NCBI GenBank assembly: GCA_964519835.1
Contig: CAZFLD010000033.1
Location: 1 to 43,061 of the forward strand
DNA: 43,061 bases
Source of the DNA: CAZFLD01 sp964519835
GTDB taxonomy: Bacteria; Spirochaetota; Spirochaetia; DSM-27196; CAZFLD01
Direction of reading: 5' to 3'
Shown here: positions 40,614 to 43,061 of the stretch, piece after piece
Position numbering within the stretch: the stretch's first letter is position 1
How the letters are laid out: each line of letters starts with the position of its first letter
Made by a program: the position numbers and the translations under genes
Notes under the pieces: generated by a model
Seen by the model: only the letters and a program-made list of their open reading frames with translations
Database searches by the model: none
Told to the model about the DNA's origin: nothing

Positions 40614-43061
40614 ATGAGCAGGTCCAAGGATGGGAAAAACCGCGCTCGGACGATTCTTCTTGTGGAGGACGAGGCGATTATCGCCATAAACGAGAAGATG
40701 ATGCTCGAGCGCCACGGCTACGTGGTCGTCACGGCGTCTACGGGTGAGCACGCTGTCGAGTTGGCGGCGAGCGATCCGAGGATCGAGCTCGTGCTGATGG
40801 ACATCAATCTTGGTTCGGGAATCGACGGGACCGAGGCCGCCCAGACGATCCTCGCCGCCCGAGACCTGCCCATCGTGTTTCTCTCCTCGCATACCGAACC
40901 CGAGGTCGTTGAGAAAACTGAGACGATCACCTCCTACGGGTACATCGTCAAAAACTCCGGAGAGACCGTCCTGACGGCCCAGGTGAAGATGGCGTTTCGC
41001 CTCTTCGAGTCCAGGAAGCTCGCCGACGACACGTTCCGCCACTCGATGAACGGGTTGTGCGTCCACCGGATGCTCTACGACGCCGCGGGTGCGCCGGTCG
41101 ATTGTGAATACCTGAAGGTCAACGATGCGTTCGAGCGACACACGGGCCTGCCTGCCCAGAAGGTCGTCGGTCGCTCGATTCGGTCTCTCTACCCGGACGA
41201 CGAGGCTCGTGAAGTCATCGAGCTTTACGCCGGAGTCGTCTCCTCCGGCCGACCGATTCGCCACGAGCTCTACTTCGCGCCGATGGAGCGGTGGTTCGAG
41301 ATCAGCGTATTCCCCACGCGGGACGACGAGTTTACGGTAGTTGTTCAGAACATCACGGCGAGGAAGCACAGCGAGCAGATTATCGCGGCGGAGAAGGAGT
41401 GGCTGAACGTAACGCTTCAGAGCGTGGGCGACGCGGTGATCGCGACCGATGTCGACGGCAACGTCGCCGTGATGAACCCGGTGGCGGAGAAGCTTACCGG
41501 GTGGAGGGCGGACGACGCGCAGGGTCGGCCGCTCTTGGAAGTCTTATGTATCGTGAGCTCGCTTACACGCTGCGCCTGTGAGAGTCCGGTGGAGCGGGTG
41601 ATTCGCGACGGCGGAGTCGTGGGCCTTGCCAACCACACCGTGCTTATCTCGGCAGACGGATGCGAGTATCAGATTGCGGATTCGGCCGCTCCCATCAAGG
41701 ATGCCGCCGGAGCATTCTTAGGCGTGGTGCTTGTCTTTCGCGATGTGACCGAAGAGCATCGGGTTGCACAGGCGCTCGCCGACACCAAAGCCGAGATGGT
41801 CCGAGCGCAGGCTATGGCGCAGCTCGGCTCGTGGCGGTTTGATCTAAACGCCGGACTCGTCACCGGCTCCGACCAGGCCCGCAGGATATACGGGGTGGGC
41901 GAGGAAGAGTTGACGATTGACTATGTCCAATCGCTCCCCCTCGCGGAGTACCGGCCGAGACTCGACGCGGCACTCAAGGCGCTTGTGGAGGATGGAGCGC
42001 CTTACGACGTCGAGTTTTGGATACACCGCCCGTCGGACAATACAATCCGGTGTATCCACTCGATCGCCGAGTACGACGCCGAGCACAACCGGATCGTCGG
42101 GACGCTTCAGGACATCACCGCGCGCAAAGAGATGGAGGAAGCGCTGCGGGAGAGTAGCAGGATCTCAAATCAGTTCTTCTCTCAGTCTGCGGCAGGAGCC
42201 TTCTTTATGATGCTCGATGAACCCATAGAGTGGAATCACTCTGTGGACAAAGAACAGGTACTCGACTATGTGTTCGATCATCAGCGCATAACCCGAATCA
42301 ACACGGCCATGCTTGACCAGTATGGCGCCCAGACAGAGGACTTTCTTGGGAAGACTCCCAACCAACTGTTTGGCCACGACGTGAAACACGGCCGGTCACT
42401 GTGGAGAAAAATGCTCGATCAGGGATTCCTTAATATTGACTCAGACGAGCGCAGATTCGATGGAAGTCAGTTGTGGATCGTGGGCAGCTATCGATGTATG
42501 TACGACGAGCGTGGAAGAATCACGGGGCACTTCGGGACCCAGCACGACATCACCGAGCGACGGCAAGCCGAGCAGCGGATGGAAGTGCTGGTGGCGGAGA
42601 AGGAGCGGGCGCTTTCGGAGGCGCACCACCGTGTTGTCAACAATATGAGCATCGTCACGAGCATGCTCTCGCTGCAGGCGGATGCGGTCGGCGACCAGAC
42701 TACACGCCGCATTCTTGGTGAGGCCGCCGCGCGCGTGTATACGATGGTCGGTCTCTACAACCGCCTCTACCGCCGCGACGCCGGCGGTCCAATAAGCATC
42801 CGGGAGTTTCTTCCGTCTTTGGTGGACGAAATAGCCGGAGTGATAGACCTCGGAGGTTCCTTCTCCGTAGATGTCACGGCGGACGATGTGCGGCTCGATT
42901 CAAAAGCGCTCCAGACAATCGGCATTGTGGTCAACGAGCTTATGACAAACTCCGTAAAACACGCCTTTGCCAAAACGGAGACCGGCCGCATAACCCTTAC
43001 CGCGTCAAAGAACGGCTCGAGCATCGTGATCGTCTACCAGGACAACGGTCCCGGAATGCCG
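40614..43061 (+). CDS. Receiver / multi-PAS / HisKA_2 sensor histidine kinase, partial (816 codons, open at window end)
   Basis: The frame starts at ATG 40614, with AAGGAG seven bases upstream, and runs off the window without a stop. Order: receiver domain (1-125; acidic pair E18/D19, phospho-acceptor Asp63 in LVLMDINLG, Lys in YIVKNS), then about four PAS domains (roughly 145-255, 262-385, 405-510, 515-650; for example GDAVIATDVDGNVAVMNP), and the HisKA_2 dimer domain near 660-735 with the phospho-acceptor His in EAHHRVVNN (671-672). The HATPase begins with IVVNELMTNSVKHAF. No membrane segment is seen, so it is a cytoplasmic sensor driven by another kinase through the receiver. The rest of the ATPase lies beyond the window. 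Confidence 0.92.
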   Translation, partial: MSRSKDGKNRARTILLVEDEAIIAINEKMMLERHGYVVVTASTGEHAVELAASDPRIELVLMDINLGSGIDGTEAAQTILAARDLPIVFLSSHTEPEVVEKTETITSYGYIVKNSGETVLTAQVKMAFRLFESRKLADDTFRHSMNGLCVHRMLYDAAGAPVDCEYLKVNDAFERHTGLPAQKVVGRSIRSLYPDDEAREVIELYAGVVSSGRPIRHELYFAPMERWFEISVFPTRDDEFTVVVQNITARKHSEQIIAAEKEWLNVTLQSVGDAVIATDVDGNVAVMNPVAEKLTGWRADDAQGRPLLEVLCIVSSLTRCACESPVERVIRDGGVVGLANHTVLISADGCEYQIADSAAPIKDAAGAFLGVVLVFRDVTEEHRVAQALADTKAEMVRAQAMAQLGSWRFDLNAGLVTGSDQARRIYGVGEEELTIDYVQSLPLAEYRPRLDAALKALVEDGAPYDVEFWIHRPSDNTIRCIHSIAEYDAEHNRIVGTLQDITARKEMEEALRESSRISNQFFSQSAAGAFFMMLDEPIEWNHSVDKEQVLDYVFDHQRITRINTAMLDQYGAQTEDFLGKTPNQLFGHDVKHGRSLWRKMLDQGFLNIDSDERRFDGSQLWIVGSYRCMYDERGRITGHFGTQHDITERRQAEQRMEVLVAEKERALSEAHHRVVNNMSIVTSMLSLQADAVGDQTTRRILGEAAARVYTMVGLYNRLYRRDAGGPISIREFLPSLVDEIAGVIDLGGSFSVDVTADDVRLDSKALQTIGIVVNELMTNSVKHAFAKTETGRITLTASKNGSSIVIVYQDNGPGMP

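Noticed and set aside
40584..41369. A 261-codon minus-strand frame opposite the histidine kinase
   Set aside because: The plus-strand frame has receiver and PAS motifs and a good ribosome site, so this is an antisense artefact.

Overview
The window is about 43 kb of GC-rich bacterial chromosome, probably from a free-living spirochaete (inference, moderate confidence). The reasons are the style of the secreted-protein leaders (several mature exported proteins begin near Ala-Gly-Gly-Gln), the mix of a large chemoreceptor, ferredoxin-dependent 2-oxoacid oxidoreductase, GH38 mannosidase and many ABC importers, and clean sigma-70-type promoters. A run of 100 N at 17195-17294 marks a scaffold gap, so this is a draft assembly. 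No rRNA, tRNA, CRISPR array, insertion sequence or phage gene was seen.

Region 1 (89-12464, minus strand) reads as one long operon of twelve genes behind a near-consensus promoter at 12436-12464. In transcription order it encodes a complete branched-chain-amino-acid-type ABC importer (LivH, LivM, LivG, LivF, LivJ), a first KAS III-like protein, an SDR reductase, a CoA-transferase, a thiolase, an alpha/beta hydrolase, a double-length TetR-type regulator and a second KAS III-like protein. Many junctions overlap by 1-8 bases. The layout suggests uptake of a small (keto)acid or ester followed by CoA activation, reduction and thiolytic or condensing chemistry. Both KAS III-like proteins keep the catalytic Cys but have altered His/Asn positions.

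Region 2 (12536-17089) has a small SAM-dependent methyltransferase, a large methyl-accepting chemotaxis protein with its own strong promoter, a decayed stretch that looks like an Uma2-family relic, and a histidine-phosphatase-family protein. Region 3 (17358-25473, plus strand) is a carbohydrate operon: a sugar-binding protein, a strong terminator acting as attenuator, two MalF/MalG-type permeases, a GH38 alpha-mannosidase and an MFS transporter, followed by a group II truncated haemoglobin. No ATPase for the sugar importer is present.

Region 4 (25481-28641, minus strand) is a B12-binding radical SAM protein, a small membrane protein, an ECF sigma factor and its zinc-finger anti-sigma factor, tightly packed. 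A membrane-anchored PilZ-like protein follows on the plus strand.

Region 5 (29752-34806, minus strand) is the most unusual part: four overlapping genes for a TPR lipoprotein, a secreted TPR/NHL beta-propeller protein, a ParA-type ATPase and a membrane-anchored SUMF1-fold protein with a long repetitive periplasmic linker and no catalytic cysteines. The first two share an apparent FlgT-C/SH3-like domain. I read this as a candidate envelope-spanning complex positioned or energised by the ParA protein. This is inference; I know of no named system with this composition.

Region 6 (34951-43061) holds a CIA30-like protein, a possible small coiled-coil protein, a secreted beta-propeller protein, a korDABC operon for a 2-oxoacid:ferredoxin oxidoreductase with a consensus-like promoter and an overlapping palindrome, and a receiver/multi-PAS/HisKA_2 histidine kinase that runs off the end of the window.
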